This document shows positions 1 through 7,518 of a stretch of DNA of 35,495 bases, one piece after another (positions within the stretch are counted from its first letter, which is position 1; every line of letters begins with the position of its first letter). Under the pieces are notes generated by a model that saw only the letters and a list, made by a program, of their open reading frames with translations, ran no database searches and had not been told where the DNA came from. This DNA comes from CAYXVU01 sp964468725. GTDB lineage: Bacteria; Acidobacteriota; Blastocatellia; UBA7656. Location: positions 1-35,495 of the forward strand of contig CAYXVU010000036.1 of the NCBI GenBank assembly GCA_964468725.1, in the 5' to 3' direction. The translations under genes and the position numbers were made by a program.

Positions 1-612
1 CTTGGCGCGGACGTTCATGATGTGGCGCGCGGCATGGGGATGGACAACCGCATCGGCGCAAAGTTCTTACATCCGGGGCCGGGGTTCGGCGGCAGTTGTT
101 TTCCCAAAGATGTGAAGGCACTTGCGGCATTGGCACGCCGCGCCGGGTATGAGATGCGCCTGACCGATGCTGTATTGGAAGTCAACGAGCGGCAGATCGC
201 CTCTTCGATTGATCGCATTCGTCGCGCCTTGCCCGATCTGCAAGAGAAGACCATCGCCCTGCTTGGGCTCTCCTTCAAACCTGAAACCGACGATCTGCGC
301 GAAGCCCCGGCGTTACGCATTATTCAAGACTTGCTGACGGCAGGGGCACAGGTGCGCGTCTATGACCCCATTGTCAAAGAGAGTGCCCATACGTTATTTC
401 ACTCGGTGACCTTCTGCGAAGACGAATATGAGGCGGCGCGCAGCAGTGATGCGCTGGTGATTGTGACCGAATGGAATCAATTTCGTGGTTTGAACCTCGA
501 CCGCTTGAAGTCCGCGATGCGCGCTTTCAACATCGTAGACCTGCGCAATGTGTACGAACCCGAAGCGATTCGCAAAGCGGGTTTTCACTACGTCGGTATG
601 GGGCGAGTATAG
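1..612 (+). CDS. ugd: UDP-glucose 6-dehydrogenase (UDP-glucose/GDP-mannose dehydrogenase family), C-terminal part
   Basis: The reading frame is open from base 1, so the gene begins outside the window and only about 203 C-terminal residues are present. The family oxidises a nucleotide sugar to its uronic acid with two NAD+, feeding surface polysaccharide synthesis. The active-site loop GFGGSCFPKD is visible with its catalytic cysteine at codon 97-99, preceded by an NRIGAKF helix motif. It is followed by the central dimerisation helix and the C-terminal UDP-binding Rossmann half (ALLGLSFKPETDDLREAPA, then VYDP). Those motifs are diagnostic for the family; the exact sugar substrate (UDP-glucose rather than GDP-mannose) is the usual default and is not proven. 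A Uma2 gene follows 10 bases after the stop. Confidence 0.93.
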   Translation, partial: LGADVHDVARGMGMDNRIGAKFLHPGPGFGGSCFPKDVKALAALARRAGYEMRLTDAVLEVNERQIASSIDRIRRALPDLQEKTIALLGLSFKPETDDLREAPALRIIQDLLTAGAQVRVYDPIVKESAHTLFHSVTFCEDEYEAARSSDALVIVTEWNQFRGLNLDRLKSAMRAFNIVDLRNVYEPEAIRKAGFHYVGMGRV

Positions 613-622
613 AGGTGACCGG

Positions 623-1225
623 ATGAGCAAAACGCACGAAACCCGTGACTCACTGAGGATCGAAACTCCCATTCCCTTGCGCCGCTTTACGGTCGAAGAG
701 TATCACCGCATGGCAGAGGCGGGCATCTTCCAACCCAACGACCGCGTGGAGTTATTGGAAGGGAGGATTATCGAAATGAGTCCAAAAGGAACCGGCCATT
801 CTGCTGGTACGACACAGTCAGCCGTGACCTTTATCCGGCAAATCGGCGACCGCGCAATTGTGAGAATTCAAGAACCCATTTGTCTGAGCGATTCTTCTGA
901 GCCTGAGCCTGATCTGGTTTTGGCTCGCCCGATGGAAAAGAAGTACGCCAATCATCACCCGACTCCGCAGGAAGTCTTATTTGTACTCGAAGTCTCCGAT
1001 ACCACTCTGCAACAAGATCGCGCCGTGAAGGGGCTGCTGTATGCGCGTGCCGGAATACCGCAGTATGGCATTCTCAACCTCAAAGCGCGGGAATTGGAAG
1101 ATTACCGCGGCCCCGATCAACAGGGGTATCGCAGCAAACAGACCTACCGCGCCGACCAGCAATTCTCCCTCGCCGCCTTTCCCGACGTGTGGGTTACCAT
1201 CGCCGATTTGCTCCCGCCGGAATGA
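623..1225 (+). CDS. Uma2 family putative restriction-endonuclease-fold protein
   Basis: A protein of 200 residues. The ATG at 623 was chosen because it lies just after the preceding stop and has an AGAGGTGA-like ribosome site; a frame extension to 548 would overlap the dehydrogenase. Uma2 (DUF820) proteins have a PD-(D/E)xK nuclease fold. Here the expected landmarks are seen in order: FTVEEYHRM at the N-terminus, RVELLEGRIIEMSP, EPEPDLVLA (acidic metal ligand), FVLEVSD (second acid), and the lysine of DRAVKGLLYARAGIPQY. The family is often present in many copies in Cyanobacteria, Chloroflexota and some Acidobacteriota; its cellular role is not settled. It ends one base before the convergent minus-strand oxidoreductase. 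Confidence 0.88.
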   Translation: MSKTHETRDSLRIETPIPLRRFTVEEYHRMAEAGIFQPNDRVELLEGRIIEMSPKGTGHSAGTTQSAVTFIRQIGDRAIVRIQEPICLSDSSEPEPDLVLARPMEKKYANHHPTPQEVLFVLEVSDTTLQQDRAVKGLLYARAGIPQYGILNLKARELEDYRGPDQQGYRSKQTYRADQQFSLAAFPDVWVTIADLLPPE

Positions 1226-1226
1226 G

Positions 1227-2195
1227 TCATTCCGCAAGGGCGGCGCGTTTGATCGTGCGGTAACATGCATCAACGAGCTCGACCGATTTGTAGCCGTCAA
1301 GGGCTGTCACCGGCGGCGGGATGTCATAAAGAATCGCATCTACGAAAGCTTTGTCTTCTTGCGCGTATCCCCACTTCTCTTCTTTGGCCAACTGATGAGT
1401 CGAATGCATGGTGTAATGGCCTTCGATGTTGGTGCTAATCGAAAGACTCTCCATCTCGCAGGTAACCAGCGTTTGATGATGCCCATAGACTTCGACGCGT
1501 TCGAAAGGGAAGTGCCAACTGGCGTCAGAAGAAGAAGAGAGCGTTGCATGCATGCCATTTTCAAAACCGAGCAACACCGAGAAATCATCGGTCTCCGGGT
1601 ATTCGTGCGAAGAGCCTATGGCCATTAACTTCGCCACTTCGCCGAAGAGGAACCGAGCCATATCGAACATATGAATCGTTGTTTCGTAGAGAAAGCCGCC
1701 GGTAACCTCCGGGTCGGCTACCCAAACGGGATTGAGCAGTTCGCCGCGATTCATCTTGAGACTTGCCGAATGGGGCTTTAGCCCGTCCGTCACCATCTGT
1801 TTGAGCGTGGCATAGACCGGAGCAAAACGACGATTGTGGCCGACTTGGAAGATAACCCGACTTGCTTTGACGGCCTTCAAAATGGCTTGCGCGTCGTCGA
1901 GGTCTGTCGCCATCGGCTTTTCGCAAAAGACGTGCTTACCAGCAGCGATTGCCGTCAAGGCAAAGACCGTGTGTTTCGTGTTGGGCGTTGTAACAAAGAC
2001 CGCATCCGCCTGGTCAATCAACTCGTCGGCGTCTGTGTAAACGGTTGCCCCGGTCGAGTGCGCCAACTTCTCCGCTCGTTCCACCAAGACATCGCAGATG
2101 CCGACCAGGCGGACGCGCTCATCTCGCAATAGGATTCCCGCGTGCAGGCTGCCGATGTAGCCTGCGCCGATGATCCCAACTTTTAATCCGTCCAT
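1227..2195 (-). CDS. Gfo/Idh/MocA family NAD(P)-dependent oxidoreductase
   Basis: A protein of 322 residues with the classic two-domain layout. An N-terminal Rossmann fold starts KVGIIGAGYIGSLHAG (dinucleotide motif near residues 8-14), the family EKP motif (FCEKPMATD) lies near residue 92, and a C-terminal beta-sheet domain carries GGFLYETTIHMFDMARFLFGE with the catalytic-type His/Asp. Members oxidise sugars, inositols or related polyols; the substrate here cannot be read from sequence. The start has an AAGGA site that overlaps the TAA of the upstream isomerase gene (9-base gap), so the two are almost certainly one operon. That pairing is typical of sugar or inositol catabolism. Confidence 0.93.
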   Translation of the reverse strand: MDGLKVGIIGAGYIGSLHAGILLRDERVRLVGICDVLVERAEKLAHSTGATVYTDADELIDQADAVFVTTPNTKHTVFALTAIAAGKHVFCEKPMATDLDDAQAILKAVKASRVIFQVGHNRRFAPVYATLKQMVTDGLKPHSASLKMNRGELLNPVWVADPEVTGGFLYETTIHMFDMARFLFGEVAKLMAIGSSHEYPETDDFSVLLGFENGMHATLSSSSDASWHFPFERVEVYGHHQTLVTCEMESLSISTNIEGHYTMHSTHQLAKEEKWGYAQEDKAFVDAILYDIPPPVTALDGYKSVELVDACYRTIKRAALAE

Positions 2196-2204
2196 GCTCG
2201 TTCC

Positions 2205-3029
2205 TTATTTAGCTGCCTCGATGATGCGCGCGGCGGCGGCGTACGCATCGCGCGCTAGGGTAAGCGCCTCACGTTGCCAGTATTCGGGTCGAAAAATTTC
2301 GATGCTGGCAACACCCTCATAACCGATTTTTTTCAGAGCCCCGACGATCTCCGCCAGCGGCAGAATGCCCAATCCGGGCAGCAAGCGATGGCGGTCTTCA
2401 AGCTGTGGGCGCGGTAAATCTTCTGCATCATTGATATGAAAGATGTAGAGCTTTTCCGGCTTAACAGCGTAAATATCATCAAGCGTCGAACCGCCTGCAT
2501 AAAAATGGAAGCTGTCAAGGACAAGCCCGACATTGGGCTTGTCAACTTGACGAATGATTTCATTGGCCAACCCCAATGTCGGCACGCTGCAACCCGGTTG
2601 GCCGAGAAATTCAAAAGCCAATGAAACGCTGTGAAATTGAGCAATGCCTGCAATGTCGCGAAGCGTGCGGACGCTCTCTTCGATGACTTCTTCCTGATCG
2701 GCCTCGTAGGGCAAGGGGCTGGGGACGACAACGACGTAAGGGCAACCGATCTGTTCGGCAATCGCGCACATCTCTTCGCATTCGTCGCTCAACTGTGCGA
2801 ACCCTTCGCTGTCTCGAAAGGTGATGTGTTCAATCGAATTGATACTGTAAGGGGTGACCTGATATTGATCGAACAACTCATTGAGATCGGAAGGGGTATA
2901 GGTTCGCAAAAACTCTTTGAGCTTCGCCGACCAGATTTCCAGCCATGCGAAACCGGCATCGTTTGCGATGCGAATATCGCTGACCAGATCGGCTTGCATC
3001 GTCGTCGCGCCATTAAGAGCTAGCTGCAT
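2205..3029 (-). CDS. Sugar phosphate isomerase/epimerase-like TIM-barrel protein
   Basis: A protein of 274 residues of the xylose-isomerase-like / AP-endonuclease 2 TIM-barrel superfamily. Visible barrel landmarks are LAFEFLG (metal-binding Glu), VGLVLDSFHFYAGGS (Asp/His), IFHINDAED (His) and the final GVASIEIFRPEYW (Glu), which together supply the usual divalent-metal site. The start at 3029 was chosen because GGGAG sits 6 bases upstream and the N-terminus reads MQLALNGATTM. The longer frame to 3122 would run across the promoter. It is first in a two-gene operon with the Gfo/Idh oxidoreductase, suggesting isomerisation plus oxidation of a sugar or cyclitol. No specific substrate is claimed. 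Confidence 0.9.
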   Translation of the reverse strand: MQLALNGATTMQADLVSDIRIANDAGFAWLEIWSAKLKEFLRTYTPSDLNELFDQYQVTPYSINSIEHITFRDSEGFAQLSDECEEMCAIAEQIGCPYVVVVPSPLPYEADQEEVIEESVRTLRDIAGIAQFHSVSLAFEFLGQPGCSVPTLGLANEIIRQVDKPNVGLVLDSFHFYAGGSTLDDIYAVKPEKLYIFHINDAEDLPRPQLEDRHRLLPGLGILPLAEIVGALKKIGYEGVASIEIFRPEYWQREALTLARDAYAAAARIIEAAK

Positions 3030-3058
3030 GGATTGCTCCCGGATGCCTGTTTTGTTCG

Positions 3059-3109
3059 TTGCCGCTTTCTCGCACACGCATATATAGTACGTCGAATCGA
3101 AATGTACAA
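3059..3109. promoter_or_regulatory. Overlapping divergent promoters sharing one -10 region
   Basis: Minus strand: TTGTAC (3109-3104), 17-base spacer, TATATA (3086-3081), reading into the isomerase/oxidoreductase operon. Plus strand: TTGCCG (3059-3064), then TATATA (3081-3086) at 16 bases or TATAGT (3083-3088) at 18 bases, reading into the MDR gene. Both use the same AT-rich box, so polymerase could occupy only one direction at a time. The minus promoter is the better consensus match. Confidence 0.55.
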
Positions 3110-3154
3110 CCGGGTATCCCATAATTCCATAATCGATTGCAAAGGAGATGAAAA

Positions 3155-4165
3155 ATGCGAGCCATCGAGATTCAGAATCAGTTTGGACTTGATTCTTTGA
3201 CTCTGACAGAAAGGCCAGACCCGCAACCGCAAACTGGGCAAGTGGTCATCAAATTATTGGCAGCCTCGCTCAACTATCGCGATTTGATGATGGTGCGCGG
3301 GCAGTACAATCCGCGCCAACCGTTGCCCCTCATTCCTCTCTCCGATGGCGTTGGCGAGGTGGTTGCTATCGGCGAAGGCGTGACGCGCGTCAAAGTTGGT
3401 GACCGCGTAGCCGGTAACTTTACGCAACGATGGGTTTCAGGCGAACCGACGCGCGATAAACTGACCTCCTCACTCGGCGGCCCTCTCGATGGGATGCTCG
3501 CCGAATTTGCCGGGCTTAGAGAAGAGGGCGTTGTGCCGATTCCGAGTTATCTTACGGATGAAGAGGCTGCCGCCTTGCCGTGCGCGGCGGTGACGGCTTG
3601 GCACGCGTTGATCGAACGCGGCGGGTTGAAGGCCGGTGAAACCGTTTTGGTTCAAGGCACAGGTGGCGTTTCGATCTTTGCTTTACAATTTGCCAAGATG
3701 GCGGGCGCAGAAGTCATCATCACTTCCAGTTCGAATGACAAACTTGAACATGCCCGCGAACTCGGCGCGACCTATTGCATCAACTACAACGAAACGCCGG
3801 AGTGGGATAAGAGGGTTAAGCAGATCACCGGCGGGGTCGGCGTTGATCATGTCATCGAAGTCGGCGGCGCAGGCACGATTGCCAAATCGTTGCGCGCCGT
3901 TCGCGTCGGCGGGCATATTGCCGTAATTGGAGTCCTATCGGGCAACAGCTTGGACTTTAATTTGATCCCGCTGCTCATGCAAAACCTGCGTGTGCAAGGG
4001 GTGCTGGTTGGTAATCGTGAGATGTTTGAAGCGATGTTACGAGCGATGGATTTGCATAATCTGAAACCGATAATTGATCGCGTCTTCCCCTTTGTTGAAG
4101 CACGCGCGGCCTTCGATTATATGGCCAGCGGCGAGCACTTCGGCAAAATCTGCATACGGTTTTGA
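3155..4165 (+). CDS. NAD(P)-dependent alcohol dehydrogenase / quinone oxidoreductase-like MDR protein
   Basis: A protein of 336 residues of the medium-chain dehydrogenase/reductase superfamily. The N-terminal GroES-like domain has SLNYRDLMMVRGQY in place of the usual catalytic-zinc cysteine motif, and no structural-zinc four-cysteine lobe is seen. It is therefore a zinc-independent, quinone-reductase-like member. The Rossmann half shows VLVQGTGGVSIFALQFAK (NAD(P) motif, about residues 165-182) and the GATYCINY strand that follows. The start has an AAAGGAGATG site 5-10 bases upstream. It is read from the promoter region shared with the divergent sugar operon, so a linked physiological role is possible. 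Substrate unknown. Confidence 0.9.
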   Translation: MRAIEIQNQFGLDSLTLTERPDPQPQTGQVVIKLLAASLNYRDLMMVRGQYNPRQPLPLIPLSDGVGEVVAIGEGVTRVKVGDRVAGNFTQRWVSGEPTRDKLTSSLGGPLDGMLAEFAGLREEGVVPIPSYLTDEEAAALPCAAVTAWHALIERGGLKAGETVLVQGTGGVSIFALQFAKMAGAEVIITSSSNDKLEHARELGATYCINYNETPEWDKRVKQITGGVGVDHVIEVGGAGTIAKSLRAVRVGGHIAVIGVLSGNSLDFNLIPLLMQNLRVQGVLVGNREMFEAMLRAMDLHNLKPIIDRVFPFVEARAAFDYMASGEHFGKICIRF

Positions 4166-4248
4166 GGCGATCAGTTTGACGATAGGCAGGTGACGAAAGA
4201 GGGGTGAGAGAATGTCGAAAGGATGAATTTCGATTGCTATGACCTTCG

Positions 4249-4881
4249 TCAATCTTCGGTTTTTGCTACCGAGTCACGGGTTACCTCAATCGCTAGTTGG
4301 ATGCCTTCGACAAGCGTAGTAAGAGAGAGGCTTGGCATGTCTTCGCGTTTGTTGACAGCTTGCTCATGCATTCGCGGCAGATGAATGAAACCGGCGCGCA
4401 CGGGCAATGATTGAGTTGCAATGGCATGCATTACGCAATAGAAGAGCCGATTGCAGAGATAGGTTCCCGCGCTGTTGGAGATTTTGGCGGGAATGTTGGC
4501 GACGATGAGCCGATTCACGATAGCGCGAATGGGTAGCGTAGACAAATAGCCTGCCGGAGCGTCTGCAAGAATCGGTTCATCAACCGGCTGGTTGCCCGCA
4601 TTATCCGGGATGCGATAGTCGTCAACGTTGATGGCAATACGCTCCGGCGTGATGCGGAAACGGTCGTGCGCTTCGCCAAGCATCATGACGATGTCGGGTG
4701 ACAGATGACGAATCTCTGTAAGCGCCCGATCAATCGCGCGTTCTCGATCAACTGGAAGCTGAAGAACGGTCAGCCGCAGATCGTTGAAGGTCAACTCGCC
4801 AATTCTTTTGGAGACTTCGAATGACGGGTTGAGGGGTTCGTTGTCGAACGGTTCGAATGCGGTTAGCAGGATGGATTTCAT
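4249..4881 (-). CDS. pcp: Pyroglutamyl-peptidase I (pyrrolidone-carboxylate peptidase, family C15)
   Basis: A protein of 210 residues, the normal length for the family, which removes N-terminal pyroglutamate from peptides in the cytoplasm. The N-terminus ILLTAFEPFDNEPLNPS matches the family opening. The catalytic triad is visible as Glu80 (RITPERIAIN), Cys143 (ISNSAGTYLCNRLFY) and His167 (GFIHLPRM). It starts 6 bases after the stop of a 62-residue gene on the same strand, so the two are probably co-transcribed and translationally coupled. Convergent with the MDR gene. Together with pepA and the S9 peptidase in this window it suggests active peptide use. Confidence 0.94.
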   Translation of the reverse strand: MKSILLTAFEPFDNEPLNPSFEVSKRIGELTFNDLRLTVLQLPVDRERAIDRALTEIRHLSPDIVMMLGEAHDRFRITPERIAINVDDYRIPDNAGNQPVDEPILADAPAGYLSTLPIRAIVNRLIVANIPAKISNSAGTYLCNRLFYCVMHAIATQSLPVRAGFIHLPRMHEQAVNKREDMPSLSLTTLVEGIQLAIEVTRDSVAKTED

Positions 4882-4887
4882 CGCGGC

Positions 4888-5076
4888 TCACTTTTTCGAG
4901 AGTTTCGACCACAGTTGCTCACGCTCCAATTTGCGCACAACTTCAATGGCGCGCAGGAGGTTCTCTTTGGTCTCCACCCAATCGGGATAGGTTTGGGTAT
5001 CGAGCGCGATTTCCACTTCGACTTTTGCGCTGTGCAAAATCTCCCGCAGCTTGTTGAGGTCATTTTTATCGGCCAT
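4888..5076 (-). CDS. Small hypothetical protein (62 residues) upstream of pcp
   Basis: A predicted soluble, mostly helical, charged protein: MADKNDLNKLREILH, then a short break at TQTYPDWVETKENL, then a Lys/Glu-rich helix ending KLSKK. No family recognised. The start at 5076 was chosen because an AAGGGA site lies 7 bases upstream. The longer open frame to 5421 runs through the divergent lipoprotein gene and is not credible. Spacing of 6 bases to pcp argues that it is a real gene, expressed with the peptidase. The heptad-like pattern in the second half could form a coiled coil, but that is inference. Confidence 0.65.
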   Translation of the reverse strand: MADKNDLNKLREILHSAKVEVEIALDTQTYPDWVETKENLLRAIEVVRKLEREQLWSKLSKK

Positions 5077-5147
5077 GTCTGATCCCTTAGCGGCTTCCGG
5101 CCTTATGATACCACGCATTGCAAATGCCCAGAGGCTTCGAAACGCAC

Positions 5148-5178
5148 TTGCTTGCGAAAACAGACCCCAGATGATAAT
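5148..5178 (+). promoter_or_regulatory. Candidate promoter for the 5240 lipoprotein
   Basis: TTGCTT (5148-5153) and GATAAT (5173-5178) separated by 19 bases, about 60 bases before the lipoprotein start. The spacer is a little long; a weak prediction. Confidence 0.3.
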
Positions 5179-5239
5179 AACTTCCCTTACTGTAACCGCG
5201 AAGAGAGGCTTCCAGTACCGAGCGAAAGGACAAGCGTAC

Positions 5240-6043
5240 ATGCGAAAGTATTTGGCACTCATTCTGCTGATAGTGGCGACGTTCATCGGCTGTGATAATC
5301 CTTCCAATAACAATACGGCTAACTCTAACAGTGCGCCGCCCGATGCCACGAACACGAACAGCACGGGTATCGCTGTGATTCCCCCCATCAGGCCGAAGAA
5401 TTCTCCTGATGCCAACTTCAAATCCTGTAATCCCTATATGCCGCTGGTTCCCGGTTCGATGGCCAGTTACACGCTCAAATATCCAGCGGGTTTGGTTGCC
5501 GATGTGGATGTCGTGGTGGATTTGGAGACCGAAAACGGACAATCTGTTTTTGTCGAGCGCACACGAATTCATGACAAACTCGGCGGCAGTCAAAAATCCC
5601 AACTCGAAACCCGCAAATATGCTTGCGACGGCAACCGAGTGAAGATTCTCGATTATGACGGGCAGAATTACGTCGAAGGAAAATTGACAGCCACCAAGTG
5701 GGAGATGCGAAACGACCCGATTGCCATGATTGACCCCGCAGCACTGGCGCGCAAAGGAACGGCGTGGTCCTACAGCTTTTATTACACGATCTCAGCGCCT
5801 GACCGCGAGCCGGTGCGGACTGAAGACCCGCTCTTCGTCCAATTCGAATCGCTCGGAGCCGAATCCGTAACCGTACCAGCAGGGACGTTTTCGGCCATCA
5901 AAGTGAAGCGCAAGGTTGGGCAGAATGAAGTGTTGGAATACTGGGTGCGCGGCATGGGTTTGGTCAAACGGCAGATGGTCGCTGATGGGACAAGCTGGGA
6001 ATTGAAAGAGTACAGCGGCATCAAACCAACCGATACCCCGTAA
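5240..6043 (+). CDS. Lipoprotein of unknown function
   Basis: A protein of 267 residues. The start at 5240 was chosen because AAAGGA lies 9 bases upstream and it gives a proper signal: MRKYLALILLIVATFIGC, a type II lipobox with the lipidated Cys at 18. A low-complexity Asn/Ser/Thr/Pro linker of about 40 residues follows, then a folded beta-rich domain. The domain begins YMPLVPGSMASYTLKYP and contains SVTVPAGTFSAIKVKRKV and EYWVRGMGLVKRQM. That sequence style (a measured-value opening, then a VPAGTF strand, then a G-x-GLVK strand) is common in uncharacterised periplasmic lipoproteins of Acidobacteriota and relatives, distantly like DUF3108-type folds. No enzyme motif is visible. It probably sits in the periplasm anchored to a membrane. 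Confidence 0.8.
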   Translation: MRKYLALILLIVATFIGCDNPSNNNTANSNSAPPDATNTNSTGIAVIPPIRPKNSPDANFKSCNPYMPLVPGSMASYTLKYPAGLVADVDVVVDLETENGQSVFVERTRIHDKLGGSQKSQLETRKYACDGNRVKILDYDGQNYVEGKLTATKWEMRNDPIAMIDPAALARKGTAWSYSFYYTISAPDREPVRTEDPLFVQFESLGAESVTVPAGTFSAIKVKRKVGQNEVLEYWVRGMGLVKRQMVADGTSWELKEYSGIKPTDTP

Positions 6044-6090
6044 CCCGTCGGCTCAATTGGTTAGAGCTGAGGGAAGAAATAGAGGATAGG

Positions 6091-6486
6091 ATGCAAGCAG
6101 AAACGATCAACCCGACAGGTTGGGCGAGTCCGCGAGGCTATAGTAATGGCGTTCTGGCGGAAGGTAGCAAAGTGCTGTTCATTGCGGGACAAATCGCTTG
6201 GGATGCCGAGCAACGATTGGTCAGCGATGAATTTGCCGTCCAGTTCGGGCAAGCCATTCACAATGTCGTTGCCATCGTCCAAGCAGCCGGTGGCGAAGCT
6301 GCCAACATCACGCGCTTGTTGATCTTTGTTACCGACAAACGCGAATATCTGGCGCACGTGCGCGAGGTTGGCGCAGCTTATCGGGAAGCGATGGGGAAAC
6401 ATTTTCCTGCGATGTCTTTGATTGAAGTGAAAGCGTTGCTGGAAGACCGCGCCAAAGTCGAAATCGAAGCTACAGCCGTTTTATAA
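6091..6486 (+). CDS. Rid (YjgF/YER057c/UK114) family protein
   Basis: A protein of 131 residues, trimer-type Rid family. Family signs are SPRGYSNGVLAEGSKVLFIAGQIAWD, VVAIVQAAGG, ITRLLIFVTDKREY and the C-terminal VEIEATAV strand. In catalytic RidA an arginine in the segment before the last strand (ARLPKD-type) binds the imine substrate. Here that stretch reads IEVKALLEDRAKVEIEA with no arginine in the equivalent place, so simple 2-aminoacrylate deaminase activity is doubtful. It is followed by tryptophan dioxygenase and a kynureninase-like gene. Some Rid proteins act as 2-aminomuconate deaminases in tryptophan/anthranilate catabolism, so a pathway role is plausible but not proven. Confidence 0.88.
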   Translation: MQAETINPTGWASPRGYSNGVLAEGSKVLFIAGQIAWDAEQRLVSDEFAVQFGQAIHNVVAIVQAAGGEAANITRLLIFVTDKREYLAHVREVGAAYREAMGKHFPAMSLIEVKALLEDRAKVEIEATAVL

Positions 6487-6494
6487 AGGGAGGA

Positions 6495-6606
6495 GTCGAG
6501 AATTCGGAAATTCAAAATTCCAAGAAGAGCATGAAGAGAGGGCTGTCGAAAATAGCTGCTTAGCCTGAACCTCTGAATCCCGGCATTTTGAATTCTCGTT
6601 TCCGAC
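6495..6606. repeat. Imperfect inverted repeat (long hairpin) between the Rid gene and kynA
   Basis: Left arm 6495-6521 begins GTCGAGAATTC and contains ATTCAAAATTCC. The right arm 6583-6606 reads, in reverse complement, GTCGGAAACGAGAATTCAAA followed by ATGC. The arms pair over most of their length with a few unpaired bases. Between them GGCT and AGCC plus AGAG and CTCT can extend the stem. The element fills almost the whole 132-base spacer. It could be a mobile-type miniature element or an RNA stem in the operon. Confidence 0.5.
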
Positions 6607-6618
6607 AACCGAAGAGTT

Positions 6619-7455
6619 ATGTCATTTGGATTGCCACTGCGACCGGACGAGCCGCTACTCACATATGGCGGATATTTGAAGATCAACGAGTTGTTGAGTC
6701 TGCAACATCTCCTTTCCGATCCGCTGCAACATGATGAAACGTTGTTTATCATCATCCATCAGGTTTACGAATTGTGGTTCAAGCAACTACTCCATGAACT
6801 GGATACCATCGCGGAATTGTTGCAAAAAGATGAGCCACTTTCGGTGCATCGCTTGCTCCGTCGTTGCATCGAGATTCAGCGCGTCCTAATCAGTCAAATC
6901 AGCATCCTTGAAACCATGACGCCGATGGACTTTCTCGCCTTCCGCGATCATTTGAATCCAGCCAGCGGGTTTCAATCGGCGCAGTTTCGTGAGTTGGAAT
7001 ACCTCGCCGGATTGAAGAATCGAAGTTATCTGCGAAATTATCGAGAAGATTCGCCCGAATATGCGCGCTTGCTGCGACGGTTGGAAGAGCCGACGTTGGG
7101 CGACCACTTTTATAATCTGCTGCGTCGTCGCGGGTTCGACCTGCCCTTTGATGAGGAAGGCAAAGAGTCAGCGAGTCGCCGCATAAAATCGTTGATGCGC
7201 ATTTATGAAGAATCAAATCGCCATTTCGATCTCTACCTGCTCATTGAGACGATGCTCGAATTTGATGAGAACTTTGCTTTATGGCGCATGCGGCATGTGA
7301 AGATGGTTGAGCGTATGATCGGCAGTAAAACGGGCACAGGCGGCAGTGAAGGTGCCGCCTACTTGCAAAAGACGGTAGAGAAGAAATTCTTCCCGGAGTT
7401 TTGGGAGATGCGAACCTATCTGAGCAATCAGGCCCCCGGCTATGATGTGAAGTAA
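6619..7455 (+). CDS. kynA: Tryptophan 2,3-dioxygenase
   Basis: A protein of 278 residues, full length. The haem enzyme opens the indole ring of L-tryptophan with O2 to give N-formylkynurenine, the first and committed step of the kynurenine route. The N-terminal LTYGGYLKINELLSLQ motif is present, with the substrate-site histidine His47 in FIIIHQVYELWFKQLLHELD, the proximal haem ligand His226 in WRMRHVKMVERMIG, and the substrate-binding GTGGS loop just after. The ATG follows a GAAGAG ribosome site. A kynureninase-like gene lies 63 bases downstream. No kynurenine formamidase gene is present in the window, so that step must be encoded elsewhere. Confidence 0.96.
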   Translation: MSFGLPLRPDEPLLTYGGYLKINELLSLQHLLSDPLQHDETLFIIIHQVYELWFKQLLHELDTIAELLQKDEPLSVHRLLRRCIEIQRVLISQISILETMTPMDFLAFRDHLNPASGFQSAQFRELEYLAGLKNRSYLRNYREDSPEYARLLRRLEEPTLGDHFYNLLRRRGFDLPFDEEGKESASRRIKSLMRIYEESNRHFDLYLLIETMLEFDENFALWRMRHVKMVERMIGSKTGTGGSEGAAYLQKTVEKKFFPEFWEMRTYLSNQAPGYDVK

Positions 7456-7518
7456 GATGAAATGCTGTCGCTTGCGGCAGCGGCTGGAGAGATTATTTGG
7501 AAGTTTGGAGGGAGGATG

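Noticed and set aside
2333..2761. A 142-codon minus-strand open frame inside the isomerase gene
   Set aside because: An out-of-frame shadow of a well-supported gene; its product is rich in Arg/Ser with no recognisable fold.
3030..3122. A 31-residue N-terminal extension of the TIM-barrel isomerase frame
   Set aside because: It would cross both promoter boxes, and the ATG at 3029 has a good GGGAG ribosome site and a family-like N-terminus.
5077..5421. A 115-residue extension of the small minus-strand gene before pcp
   Set aside because: It runs antisense through the signal peptide and linker of the lipoprotein gene, and the ATG at 5076 has its own ribosome site.
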